DNA from: Bacillota bacterium
Lineage (GTDB): Bacteria; Bacillota; Clostridia; Lachnospirales; Lachnospiraceae
NCBI GenBank assembly: GCA_023392995.1
Contig: JAEWMZ010000287.1
Span: 1-15,647 of the forward strand
Length of the DNA: 15,647 nt
Reading direction: 5' to 3'
Shown here: one piece after another, positions 1-6,427 of the stretch
Layout of the letters: each line of letters opens with the position of its first letter
Position numbering within the stretch: position 1 is the stretch's first letter
Made by a program: the position numbers and the translations under genes
Notes under the pieces: model-generated
Database searches by the model: none
Told to the model about the DNA's origin: nothing
What the model saw: the letters and a program-made list of their open reading frames with translations, nothing else

Positions 1-300
1 TCATCTGTAGGAGGCGGTAATATCTTAATTAATAGAATAAATGGTGCAGAGGTGCTGATCTCAGGAAAATCAACGGCACTCATCATCACGCACCGCGATA
101 TTCCGGGTATGATTGGAAAGGTAAGTAATGTATTAGGGGATAATGGAATTAACATTAATAATATTTCACTCAGCAGAGAAGAAAAGGGGGGAGCAGCAAT
201 TATGACAATTGAAATCGATGGAAATATCAAGCCATCGATTCAACAAAGCATTCAAAACATTCCCTATGTCATATCATCCAGTGTTTTAAATGCAATATAA
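1..300 (+). CDS. sdaAB: L-serine dehydratase, iron-sulfur-dependent, beta subunit (3' part)
   Basis: The frame is open from the first base, so the gene begins outside the window and only the last 99 residues are seen. They start with a Gly-rich SSVGGGNI stretch and continue into an ACT domain (roughly residues 27-99 of the fragment) with the typical ITHRDIPGMIGKV...NINNISLSR pattern. In clostridial serine dehydratases the beta subunit pairs with the [4Fe-4S] alpha subunit to deaminate L-serine to pyruvate and ammonia in the cytoplasm. The alpha gene follows after 76 bp with no terminator, so the two are co-transcribed. The family identification follows from the ACT pattern and this neighbour. 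The ACT domain may bind serine, which is inference. Confidence 0.93.
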   Translation, partial: SSVGGGNILINRINGAEVLISGKSTALIITHRDIPGMIGKVSNVLGDNGININNISLSREEKGGAAIMTIEIDGNIKPSIQQSIQNIPYVISSSVLNAI

Positions 301-351
301 CTGGTAAATGTATCAATGATATAAGAAACGAACGAAGGGAGGCTCTGATTC

Positions 352-411
352 ATGCCCGAACATTCAGGAGTATTGTGTGAAAACGGGTATGGGCAAAACT
401 ATGAAATATGA
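352..411 (+). CDS. possible 19-codon leader ORF overlapping the sdaAA start
   Basis: A purine-rich AAGGGAGG (335-342) lies 9 nt before this ATG, a better ribosome site than the one for sdaAA. The 19-residue product, MPEHSGVLCENGYGQNYEI, ends in TGA at 409-411, out of frame with and overlapping the first 35 nt of sdaAA. It could couple translation of sdaAA to that of sdaAB, or be the relic of an older alpha-subunit start. It resembles no known peptide, and the sequence alone does not show that it is translated. Confidence 0.3.
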   Translation: MPEHSGVLCENGYGQNYEI

Positions 412-1273
412 TTCGGTATTAGAATTGTGCCGTGCGGCAGAGAAACAAAATGTAAGGATTTCTGATATAGTCTTAAAGGATCAGGCGGTTATGATGGAAA
501 AAGAGGAAGAAGAGTTAAAACTAACTATGAAAACCATGCTTGAAACTATGAGGAGAAGCACCTGTGAGGGCATTCACCCGGAGCGGCGTTCCGGCAGCGG
601 TTTGAGCGGCGGAGACGCTTATAAAATGGAGCAGGTGGTAAAGGGGGGGCGTACCATCACCGGCACTGTAATTGGGAAGGCACTTACCAAAGCACTTGCC
701 ACCTCTGAGACGAATGCTTGCATGGGAAAGGTGGTGGCGGCACCGACGGCTGGAAGCTGTGGGATTCTTCCCGCTGTGCTGATGACGATCTCCGAGGAGA
801 GAGAGCTGGAGGAGGAGCAGCTGATTATGGCGTTGTTCACCGCCTCAGCGATTGGTATGGTAATTGCTAACCGGGCAAGCATATCCGGTGCAGAAGGAGG
901 CTGTCAGGCGGAATGCGGTTCAGCAAGTGCTATGGCGGCAGCAGCTTTGGTTGAATTATGTGGCGGAACACCTGCCATGGTAGGACATGCCTGTGCGATT
1001 TCCTTAAAAAGTGTACTCGGTCTGGTGTGCGATCCGGTTGCTGGTTTAGTAGAGATTCCTTGTATTAAAAGGAATGCTATGGGTGCGGCAAATGCTTTTG
1101 TTTCAGCCGAGCTGGCGTTGGCAGGAATTGAAAGTAAAATTCCGGTAGATGAGGTTATTCATGCTATGAAGACAATTGGGGATTGTATGATACCCGCACT
1201 TAAGGAAACGGCAGAGGGAGGCCTTGCAGCGACACCCACCGCAAAGCAATATATGAAGGAAATTTTCGGCTGA
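377..1273 (+). CDS. sdaAA: L-serine dehydratase, iron-sulfur-dependent, alpha subunit
   Basis: This is the catalytic subunit that binds the oxygen-sensitive [4Fe-4S] cluster and converts L-serine to pyruvate plus ammonia. The protein has 298 residues, the usual length. Visible family hallmarks are SGLSGGDAYKM, the APTAGSCGILPAVL block, the ISGAEGGCQAECGSASA block and the GLVCDPVAGLVEIPC block. These supply the conserved cysteines expected to hold the cluster. A GTG at 377 is chosen because AGGAG (366-370) sits 6 nt before it; in-frame ATGs at 389 and 401 are alternatives with weaker sites, and homology begins near MKYDSVLEL. It is the second gene of the sdaAB-sdaAA operon and is followed by a strong terminator. 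The part from about 560 to 1050 looks more GC-rich than its neighbours, which may only reflect the conserved Gly/Ala-rich core. Confidence 0.95.
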   Translation: MKTGMGKTMKYDSVLELCRAAEKQNVRISDIVLKDQAVMMEKEEEELKLTMKTMLETMRRSTCEGIHPERRSGSGLSGGDAYKMEQVVKGGRTITGTVIGKALTKALATSETNACMGKVVAAPTAGSCGILPAVLMTISEERELEEEQLIMALFTASAIGMVIANRASISGAEGGCQAECGSASAMAAAALVELCGGTPAMVGHACAISLKSVLGLVCDPVAGLVEIPCIKRNAMGAANAFVSAELALAGIESKIPVDEVIHAMKTIGDCMIPALKETAEGGLAATPTAKQYMKEIFG

Positions 1274-1344
1274 TATTTCGTAAATGAAGTGGAAGTATTA
1301 ATTGGTGAATCAATAAAAGAATAAACGATTCATTTTCTTTGCAT

Positions 1345-1402
1345 AAAAGAAGGATTGATCCTTTACAAACAGTCTGTTTGAGAGGGGGAATCCTTCTTTT
1401 TA
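1345..1402. terminator. bidirectional terminator between sdaAA and the L,D-transpeptidase gene
   Basis: AAAAGAAGGATT (1345-1356) pairs perfectly with AATCCTTCTTTT (1389-1400), 12 bp with A-rich and T-rich outer ends. A smaller inverted repeat, CAAAC/GTTTG, lies in the 32-nt loop. It sits between convergent genes and should stop transcripts from both sides. Confidence 0.8.
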
Positions 1403-1426
1403 TGGTAAGCCTCCTTCAGAGATGCT

Positions 1427-2821
1427 TTATTCTTCATACACGATGATAGGAGTTCCGGCTTCAATATTTTCAAATACTTTTTTTGCAATAGAGACAGGAG
1501 CATTAACGCAGCCATGGGAACCGTTCCGCTTATATATAGTTCCTCCAAAGCTATATCTCCAGGAGGCATCATGAAGACCGATATTACCGTAGAAGGGCAT
1601 CCAATAGGTAACAGGAGCATCATAACCGGGACCGGATAAGGTGGCATTCTTTTGCTTGTAATTCAGCATATAAACACCAAGTACCGTAGCGTTACCTCTA
1701 CTTGGATTCCCTGTTACAACAGAGCCCTGGGCAATCAGTTTTCCCTTCTTAAAGAACCACAGGTACTGTCTGGTAATATTGATTTCAACATAAGTGTCCC
1801 CTATTTCATTTCCTTTTCGGGTAATGCCTTTCTGCGAATAGACAGGTTCTTTTTTGATGATTCCGCCTTGCTTCACATTTTTGATTAGGGCTTCTGTTTC
1901 AGCAGCATGATTGATTTTCCAGCCGTAAATTCCCCCGGATACTTCAACGTTCTTACCGGTAGCAGATTGGAATTCCCTTCGGATTCCTATGGTATTATAC
2001 TGATTACTCAATTCGCGAACATACTCCAAGACGGCCTGTTTGTCTATTATAATATTCAAATTTACATTGACAGCCAACCACTTATGAATAATCGATCCAT
2101 CCAGCTGTTCCTTTGTATCACCAAAATCATAGATTATCTTAGTGGAAGCATATTTATTAAGCAAGTTCCTGGTTTTCTGTGCTTTCGTAGAATCAGCTTT
2201 AAAGGCTGGTTCTTCATAGCAGTGGGAGGAATTAAGGTCAAGGGAAGGTTTTCCCATGGAGAGGCAGGCATTTATCTTTTTAATAAAGCGAGCTTTATTA
2301 ATCGTATTGCCCTCTATCTCTTTTACTATTTCATAGGAACCATTTTTATATTGAAAAGTAACATTTTTCGGTGCGGTAATCGTTCCGGTGAGGCACTTTA
2401 GGCTGGCTATTTTATTGTCTAATAAGGTTGAATCGTACGCATAAAGATTTTTTATGTAATATTGATTGGATTTAAATAAAGAAGCAATCCAAAAAAATGA
2501 GGTTTGAAGGCTGCCAACCTGGGAGGATAAATTGCTGGCTCTGGAGGTCAGCTGAATATCCTTGCCAGATATGGTTTCGATTTTTCCGTCCCGTTCGACT
2601 AATTGAAGCTCATAACGATCAGCGTGCTGATCGATTGCATGTAATGCTTTACTATGGGATATGAGTGAGACATTAACACCATTGATCTCTGTATGAAAAA
2701 AGAAATGATTCATGAAATATAGGGAGACTGCAATGTACAAGCCTAAGATCAAAGCGAAGATCTGTAAGAAGCGTCGTTTGATTTTCTTTTTACTGAGTAC
2801 CATGATTTTAAGCTGCTTCAT
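1427..2821 (-). CDS. L,D-transpeptidase (YkuD domain) with putative peptidoglycan-binding N-terminal region
   Basis: A 464-residue envelope protein. A basic N-terminus (SKKKIKRR) is followed by one hydrophobic segment (about residues 16-37), so it is anchored in the membrane facing out. The long middle part resembles the PG_binding_4 repeats common in clostridial L,D-transpeptidases. The C-terminal ~105 residues form the YkuD catalytic domain, with YVEINITRQYLWFFKKGKL, a catalytic-region GLHDASWR histidine and the nucleophile motif SHGCVN (Cys about residue 438). Enzymes of this family make 3-3 peptide cross-links in peptidoglycan. The ATG at 2821 is preferred because AGAGG lies about 10 nt before it. 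An upstream in-frame ATG at 2878 would add 19 residues but has no visible ribosome site. The gene is monocistronic and ends at a shared terminator. Confidence 0.92.
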   Translation of the reverse strand: MKQLKIMVLSKKKIKRRFLQIFALILGLYIAVSLYFMNHFFFHTEINGVNVSLISHSKALHAIDQHADRYELQLVERDGKIETISGKDIQLTSRASNLSSQVGSLQTSFFWIASLFKSNQYYIKNLYAYDSTLLDNKIASLKCLTGTITAPKNVTFQYKNGSYEIVKEIEGNTINKARFIKKINACLSMGKPSLDLNSSHCYEEPAFKADSTKAQKTRNLLNKYASTKIIYDFGDTKEQLDGSIIHKWLAVNVNLNIIIDKQAVLEYVRELSNQYNTIGIRREFQSATGKNVEVSGGIYGWKINHAAETEALIKNVKQGGIIKKEPVYSQKGITRKGNEIGDTYVEINITRQYLWFFKKGKLIAQGSVVTGNPSRGNATVLGVYMLNYKQKNATLSGPGYDAPVTYWMPFYGNIGLHDASWRYSFGGTIYKRNGSHGCVNAPVSIAKKVFENIEAGTPIIVYEE

Positions 2822-2939
2822 ACGAATCAATCCTCTAAAAGGTAATAACCATTTCATCATATGTGGATGTCTCAACATTTATTCTGGGTTAGGATAGATT
2901 TCATAATTCTTAGCCTTGCAGCCCTTCTGGAAAATTGCA

Positions 2940-2966
2940 ACATTATGTCGAAATATGCATAAGATA
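2940..2966 (+). promoter_or_regulatory. sigma-K-like promoter before the Cys-rich gene
   Basis: AC at 2940-2941, 16 nt, then CATAAGATA at 2958-2966 fits the short mother-cell sigma-K consensus AC-N16/17-CATANNNTA. No good TTGACA/TATAAT pair was found in the same stretch. The expected start site is about 25 bp before the ORF. The consensus carries little information, so this is suggestive only. Confidence 0.35.
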
Positions 2967-2997
2967 TAGTGTATAACCAGGAAAGGATCGTGGACAC

Positions 2998-3327
2998 ATG
3001 TATAATTTTTATAGCAGTAAAGATGGGTGCATGGACGATGATAAAAGAGAACGGGGATGTGGCGATATGGAATATAATACGTTTGATAATGGCTGTTATA
3101 ACAAAGAGGATGGCGGCGGCAATAATAAGGGGAATGAGCGTAAAGAGGAAAAGAGCTGTGTTATCATAAATATTTATTGTGACAGCTGTAAAAAAGAACC
3201 GAAGAGGGATGACTGCAAAAATAATTGCAGAGATAACTGCAGGGATGACTGTAAAAAAGATAATATTTGTAAGGAAGATAAAAGCTGTGTTATTATAAAT
3301 ATCTTTTGTGATAAGGGGAATAAGTGA
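2998..3327 (+). CDS. Cys-rich small protein with duplicated KSCVIINI(Y/F)CD motif; possible spore-coat type protein
   Basis: I do not recognise the family. The 109-residue product has 13 cysteines and is very hydrophilic (Asp, Lys, Asn, Arg, Gly), with no signal peptide. The motif KSCVIINI[Y/F]CD occurs twice, at residues 52-62 and 95-105. Between them are cysteines spaced exactly every fourth residue (73, 77, 81, 85). The two DNA copies differ mainly at third codon positions while the peptide is kept, which argues for a real protein. A GGAAAGG lies upstream of the ATG, with a sigma-K-like promoter before it. Cys-rich, cross-linkable small proteins of this kind are known in spore outer layers; that role is inference. 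Metal binding is the alternative. A long minus-strand ORF covers it but looks like a shadow. Confidence 0.65.
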   Translation: MYNFYSSKDGCMDDDKRERGCGDMEYNTFDNGCYNKEDGGGNNKGNERKEEKSCVIINIYCDSCKKEPKRDDCKNNCRDNCRDDCKKDNICKEDKSCVIINIFCDKGNK

Positions 3328-3514
3328 AAATTCAGAGCATTTCGTATTCTGCACCCCGCGTCTTTGGGGACTAATTGATTCAGTTGCTACAATGGGTCTT
3401 ACTGTAGGCACTACTGTACCCATGTTTCTGAGAGCAATGATGATGGGACTTTTTAGCGGTTTTTTCATATATATGATAAGACAGAAAAATGATTATCCAA
3501 AACTAGAGGTATAA
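3308..3514 (+). CDS. doubtful small hydrophobic ORF downstream of the Cys-rich gene
   Basis: A 68-residue ORF from a GTG, overlapping the end of the Cys-rich gene. The second half is hydrophobic (SVATMGLTVGTTVPMFLRAMMMGLFSGFFIYMI) and could be one or two membrane segments. The last residues are encoded by the left arm of the terminator hairpin. No good ribosome site precedes the GTG. A better AAGGGG-spaced GTG at 3324 opens a different frame that stops after 16 codons, so a frameshifted gene is possible. It may be a small membrane protein, a remnant, or nothing. Confidence 0.28.
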   Translation: MIRGISENSEHFVFCTPRLWGLIDSVATMGLTVGTTVPMFLRAMMMGLFSGFFIYMIRQKNDYPKLEV

Positions 3515-3536
3515 AAGTTTTCGGATAATCATTTTT
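3485..3536. terminator. bidirectional terminator with overlapping gene ends
   Basis: AAAAATGATTATCC (3485-3498) pairs with GGATAATCATTTTT (3523-3536), 14 bp. The stem is extended inwards by AAAACT/AGTTTT around a short loop. A-run and T-run ends let it work in both directions. The minus-strand zinc-ribbon gene ends inside the right arm. Confidence 0.85.
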
Positions 3537-4359
3537 GATTTCTAAATATTAAAGCTTGTTCCGTTAGTAAATTGTCATTAGGGTAATAGCGTAACTCCAA
3601 CTCCTTCCAGTCAGAAGGTAATTCATAACCTACACCGCCAAAAATTGACTCACCGGGTTCGATTGTTCCGACTAATGGTTTTGTATCCTTGAAGGTAAGT
3701 TCAGCAGCTTCGCTTTCTAAGACAAGATCGCCATCACAATAAGCGATGATGCATGTATCGGAATCTATAAAAAGATCTTCTCCCGTGTTATTTCTAATTT
3801 GGAATTCACATATTACAAAGGTATTGCCATCGGAGGGTTTTGTATTCAGACCAGTAGTTTCTATAATATATCGTAGCATAATACGCTGCCCGCAGGTTTG
3901 ACTGGAATCTCCTATGAGATAATACTTAATCTGGCTAGAAAGAGAAGATGGCTCTTTTACAGGAGGACTTACAAGTTCAAGATCAGCCGGAACATCTTCT
4001 TCAGGTACTAAAGAGTGTGCTTTAATAGGAGTGTATGTGGGTGGCAAGGTGGGCGCTGGTGTAGAGGTAACTGCTATATTTATTGCATTCGGTGAAGAAG
4101 TATTCGTATATTGAGAATTAAATTGAATTACATCAAAAGCTGTAGCAACTAATAGGCCAACAACTATGACGCCGGCAAAAAACAACATGAATATAATTAA
4201 ATGAACAGGTAGCCTTTTGTCTAATAAAGGACTGTCATCCTCAATTTTTTCTTCAGGCTCGACTTCATTGCTTATATTAACAAATTCCATAGAACCACAA
4301 TTTTCACATTGCTGAACAAATTCAAAATAGTTCGTGCCGCAATAAGCACATTGCTTCAT
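3529..4359 (-). CDS. membrane protein with N-terminal zinc ribbon and extracellular DUF4352-like domain
   Basis: The 276-residue protein starts with a CxxC-x10-CxxC zinc ribbon (C4, C7, C18, C21), an acidic linker, and one transmembrane helix at about 51-74. A Ser/Thr/Pro-rich spacer (TSTPAPTLPPTYTP, about 98-113) leads to a C-terminal domain of about 135 residues. That domain has the FVICEFQIRNNTGEDLFID and GTIEPGESIFGGVGYELP patterns of DUF4352/telokin-like immunoglobulin-fold proteins. The ribbon should be cytoplasmic and the domain outside. Such single-gene architectures are common in Firmicutes, and their function is not known. The ATG lies 13 nt after AGGAGG, a rather long spacing. It stands alone and ends in the shared terminator. 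Confidence 0.82.
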   Translation of the reverse strand: MKQCAYCGTNYFEFVQQCENCGSMEFVNISNEVEPEEKIEDDSPLLDKRLPVHLIIFMLFFAGVIVVGLLVATAFDVIQFNSQYTNTSSPNAINIAVTSTPAPTLPPTYTPIKAHSLVPEEDVPADLELVSPPVKEPSSLSSQIKYYLIGDSSQTCGQRIMLRYIIETTGLNTKPSDGNTFVICEFQIRNNTGEDLFIDSDTCIIAYCDGDLVLESEAAELTFKDTKPLVGTIEPGESIFGGVGYELPSDWKELELRYYPNDNLLTEQALIFRNQK

Positions 4360-4427
4360 TCTAATGATTACACCTCCTCTTTCAGCTACTTTTCGCTAAT
4401 TGCTTGGGCGAAATGAAGTACCTTACT

Positions 4428-4456
4428 ATTTTACCTGAAAATGCCAATAAATACAA
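4428..4456 (-). promoter_or_regulatory. candidate promoter for the zinc-ribbon gene
   Basis: On the minus strand, TTGTAT (4456-4451) and TAAAAT (4433-4428) are 17 bp apart, 4/6 and 5/6 matches to the vegetative consensus. The resulting leader of about 65 nt contains a small TTTCGC/GCGAAA inverted repeat (4391-4396 and 4408-4413). Confidence 0.4.
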
Positions 4457-4486
4457 TTATATTTATAAATATTACTTGCTGAAAAT

Positions 4487-4506
4487 ATCTGAAATTGGTT
4501 TCAGAT
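4487..4506. repeat. inverted repeat ATCTGAAA-ttgg-TTTCAGAT
   Basis: A perfect 8-bp inverted repeat with a 4-nt loop lies in the divergent gap between the zinc-ribbon gene and the exporter operon. No T-run follows, so it is not a terminator. It could be a regulator site, with no direct support. Confidence 0.4.
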
Positions 4507-4573
4507 AAGACTCTTGTTCTCTTTCCTATTTCGAAGTATAATGAATCCGGTGAATCATAATTCTCATAGAGTT

Positions 4574-4613
4574 CTTATGAATGTAGCATGTTTTTCATAA
4601 GTATTGTTATAAT
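4574..4613 (+). promoter_or_regulatory. extended -10 promoter and overlapping dyad for the exporter operon
   Basis: TGTTATAAT (-10 hexamer 4608-4613) is a full extended -10 with no clear -35. CTTATGAA (4574-4581) and TTCATAAG (4594-4601) form an 8-bp dyad with a 12-bp spacer over the place where the -35 would be, so it could be an operator. The promoter position also rules out the ATG at 4588 as the start of the next gene. Confidence 0.5.
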
Positions 4614-4647
4614 AAATTATCATAGTATTGTAAAGGTGCGAACAGGG

Positions 4648-5418
4648 ATGAAGGAAAGTGATAAAATATTCAAACTGGTGATAACTACTGGAGAGGTTCT
4701 CTTGAAAAACGGTGCGGAGATCTTCCGCGTTCAGGAAACTATGTCAATCATAGCAAAGTATTATCAGGTAAAGGAAATCGATATATTTACGATTTCCAAT
4801 GGTATCTTTATAACGATGAATGTGGATGGAAATACTCTGACATCAAAAAGCAAGCACATACCTATTGCACCGGTTCATTTGGGCAGAATAGCAGCAGTGA
4901 ATAATTTATCCCGGGACATTGTAGCAGGTAAATATGAGGTTGATGCTGCTTTGGAAGAACTTGATCGAATAGCGGTTATGCCCTATTCCTCAAACTTTCT
5001 TCGCGTTCTTTTCGCAGGTTTTGGAAGTGCCAGCTTTTGCTATCTCCTGGGAGGCAGTGCATTTGACAGCTTTGCGGCTTTTATCTCGGGAATTTTTCTC
5101 TATATTTTTGTTCTTTTTTTAGAGAAAACAAAAACACCTAAGGTACTTATGAATGTGTTTGGAAGTGCAGAGGTAACAATCATATCAATCCTCTTGTATA
5201 AGCTTGGAATTGGAGATGAACTGGATCATATTATGATTGGTGCGATCATTACATTGGTGCCGGGAGTGGCAATGACTACCTCGATTCGAGATTTTTTTAA
5301 TGAAGATTATTTGGCAGGAACCATACATCTGGTAGATGCGCTGCTGGTAGGCACAAGCATAGCGGTTGGTGTAGGGGTAATATTTAAGGCGTGGAGCTTG
5401 TTGGGAGGGATATTATGA
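4648..5418 (+). CDS. ThrE/YjjP-family exporter, large subunit (DUF1212)
   Basis: The 256-residue protein equals E. coli YjjP in length. The cytoplasmic N-terminal half carries the family signature KNGAEIFRVQETM, and the second half has about five hydrophobic helices with an ITLVPGVAMTTSIRDF loop. In Corynebacterium, ThrE exports threonine and serine as one protein; in E. coli, YjjP works with YjjB and is linked to succinate export. The substrate here cannot be read from sequence. The ATG at 4648 follows AAAGGTG and starts the conserved part; an in-frame ATG 60 nt upstream precedes the -10 element. It overlaps the small-subunit gene by ATGA, so the two are translationally coupled. Confidence 0.88.
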   Translation: MKESDKIFKLVITTGEVLLKNGAEIFRVQETMSIIAKYYQVKEIDIFTISNGIFITMNVDGNTLTSKSKHIPIAPVHLGRIAAVNNLSRDIVAGKYEVDAALEELDRIAVMPYSSNFLRVLFAGFGSASFCYLLGGSAFDSFAAFISGIFLYIFVLFLEKTKTPKVLMNVFGSAEVTIISILLYKLGIGDELDHIMIGAIITLVPGVAMTTSIRDFFNEDYLAGTIHLVDALLVGTSIAVGVGVIFKAWSLLGGIL

Positions 5419-5879
5419 TAATTCAGGTTTTGATGGCAGCTTTGGCTACGGTGTCTTTTTCGGTGCTGTTCAATGTTCCTGCACGGGAATATGTATATTG
5501 TGGAATTACCGGAGCGATTGGCTGGCTCTTTTATTTAATAACCTATTCCATGACGGATTCTATCTCCTTTGCAAACTTTGTGGCTGCGATTATTATAACG
5601 ATTACATCCAGGCTCTTTGCAGTGAACCGCAGAGTACCGGTGACTATATTTTTAATTGCAGGAATCTTTCCGTTGGTTCCCGGTGCCGGAATTTATTATA
5701 CGACCAGCTTGATCTTTAATAATGAAGTCAATCAGGCAGCAGCAAAGGGGATTGAAACAATCAGCATTGCTATCTGCATTGCCTTTGGAATTATGATGGT
5801 TTTCTTGATTCCACAGAAATTTTTTATGGTTGGAAAGAATAGGAAGAAGCGGATTAATTTGATTAAGAAGTGGTATTAA
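5415..5879 (+). CDS. ThrE/YjjB-family exporter, small subunit (DUF3815)
   Basis: The 154-residue protein has four or five hydrophobic segments and the family loops VPAREYVYCGITGAIGW and GIFPLVPGAGIYYT. It corresponds to the C-terminal half of fused ThrE proteins and to E. coli YjjB. Its ATG overlaps the stop of the large-subunit gene (ATGA at 5415-5418), with GGGAGGG just upstream, so the two subunits should be made in equal amounts and form one membrane transporter. The C-terminus is basic and cytoplasmic. No terminator follows before the MarR promoter, so some read-through into marR is possible. Confidence 0.87.
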   Translation: MIIQVLMAALATVSFSVLFNVPAREYVYCGITGAIGWLFYLITYSMTDSISFANFVAAIIITITSRLFAVNRRVPVTIFLIAGIFPLVPGAGIYYTTSLIFNNEVNQAAAKGIETISIAICIAFGIMMVFLIPQKFFMVGKNRKKRINLIKKWY

Positions 5880-5889
5880 AAAATAGTGA

Positions 5890-5918
5890 TTGACATTGGT
5901 TTGATATCAAACTATAAT
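5890..5918 (+). promoter_or_regulatory. consensus promoter with palindromic operator in the spacer
   Basis: TTGACA (5890-5895) and TATAAT (5913-5918), both perfect, are separated by exactly 17 bp. The spacer contains the perfect 14-bp palindrome GTTTGATATCAAAC (5899-5912), which abuts the -10. A bound MarR dimer would occlude RNA polymerase. The TTGATATCAA core is the kind of site MarR-family dimers use. Confidence 0.88.
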
Positions 5919-5924
5919 GAACCT

Positions 5925-6347
5925 ATGAAAACAAGAGACGCAATTTCAATCATTTCAAAAATAAAACACAAGATCGATGGATTTATTATATCTGAGCTTT
6001 CCAGTCAGGGAATTGAAGGTATTGTAGTTTCCCATGGGGATATTCTTTATGCTCTTTTTCAAAAAGAAAAGCTGACTATGGCTGAGATAGCGGGTAAGAT
6101 TGACAAGGATAAGTCAACCGTTACAGCTTTAGTTAATAAATTGGTTCAGTATGGATACGTATCTAAGGAAAGAGATACGGAGGATGCCAGAGTGATTTAT
6201 GTGGCGTTAACAGCTATGGGAAAAAGGCTGGAACCATCCTTCGATGCGATATCGAAAAAGGTACTTGATGTATTTTATAAAGATTTTTCTGAGGAAGAGA
6301 AAGAAGTATTATTCAGACTTCTAAGTAAGATTGAAAAGAATTTCTAG
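5925..6347 (+). CDS. MarR-family transcriptional repressor, apparently leaderless
   Basis: The 140-residue protein has the MarR winged helix: an N-terminal dimer helix, then LTMAEIAGKIDKDKSTVTALVNKLVQYGYVSKERDTEDARVIYVALTAMGKRL, including the conserved D-x-R wing. The ATG at 5925 lies 6 nt after the TATAAT hexamer, where transcription itself should start, and no Shine-Dalgarno precedes it, so the message should be leaderless. A GTG at 5886 is in frame but would put the promoter inside the gene. The palindrome in its promoter predicts autorepression. The same core before the next gene predicts control of the hydrolase. The ligand is unknown. Confidence 0.9.
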   Translation: MKTRDAISIISKIKHKIDGFIISELSSQGIEGIVVSHGDILYALFQKEKLTMAEIAGKIDKDKSTVTALVNKLVQYGYVSKERDTEDARVIYVALTAMGKRLEPSFDAISKKVLDVFYKDFSEEEKEVLFRLLSKIEKNF

Positions 6348-6363
6348 ATTCTATTTTTTGAAT

Positions 6364-6387
6364 AATTAGTTTGATATAAAACTAATT
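6364..6387 (+). promoter_or_regulatory. second MarR operator, before the hydrolase gene
   Basis: AATTAGTTT and AAACTAATT form a 9-bp perfect inverted repeat around GATATA. The central GTTTGATATAAAAC differs by one base from the palindrome in the marR promoter. A TTGAAT at 6358-6363 and TATAAA at 6375-6380 offer promoter parts, but their spacing is not convincing. The operator assignment rests on the shared core. Confidence 0.75.
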
Positions 6388-6427
6388 GCGCTAAATGTTT
6401 ATCACAAAAAATAAGGAGGAATGAAAA

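Noticed and set aside
1652..2401. Plus-strand ORFs of 78 and 164 codons
   Set aside because: They lie fully inside the L,D-transpeptidase gene on the other strand and show no conserved features.
2872..3468. 198-codon minus-strand ORF opposite the Cys-rich gene
   Set aside because: Its Ile/Phe/Ala-rich sequence is the antisense of Lys/Asn/Asp codons. It has no ribosome site and no motif, and it overlaps the transpeptidase start region.
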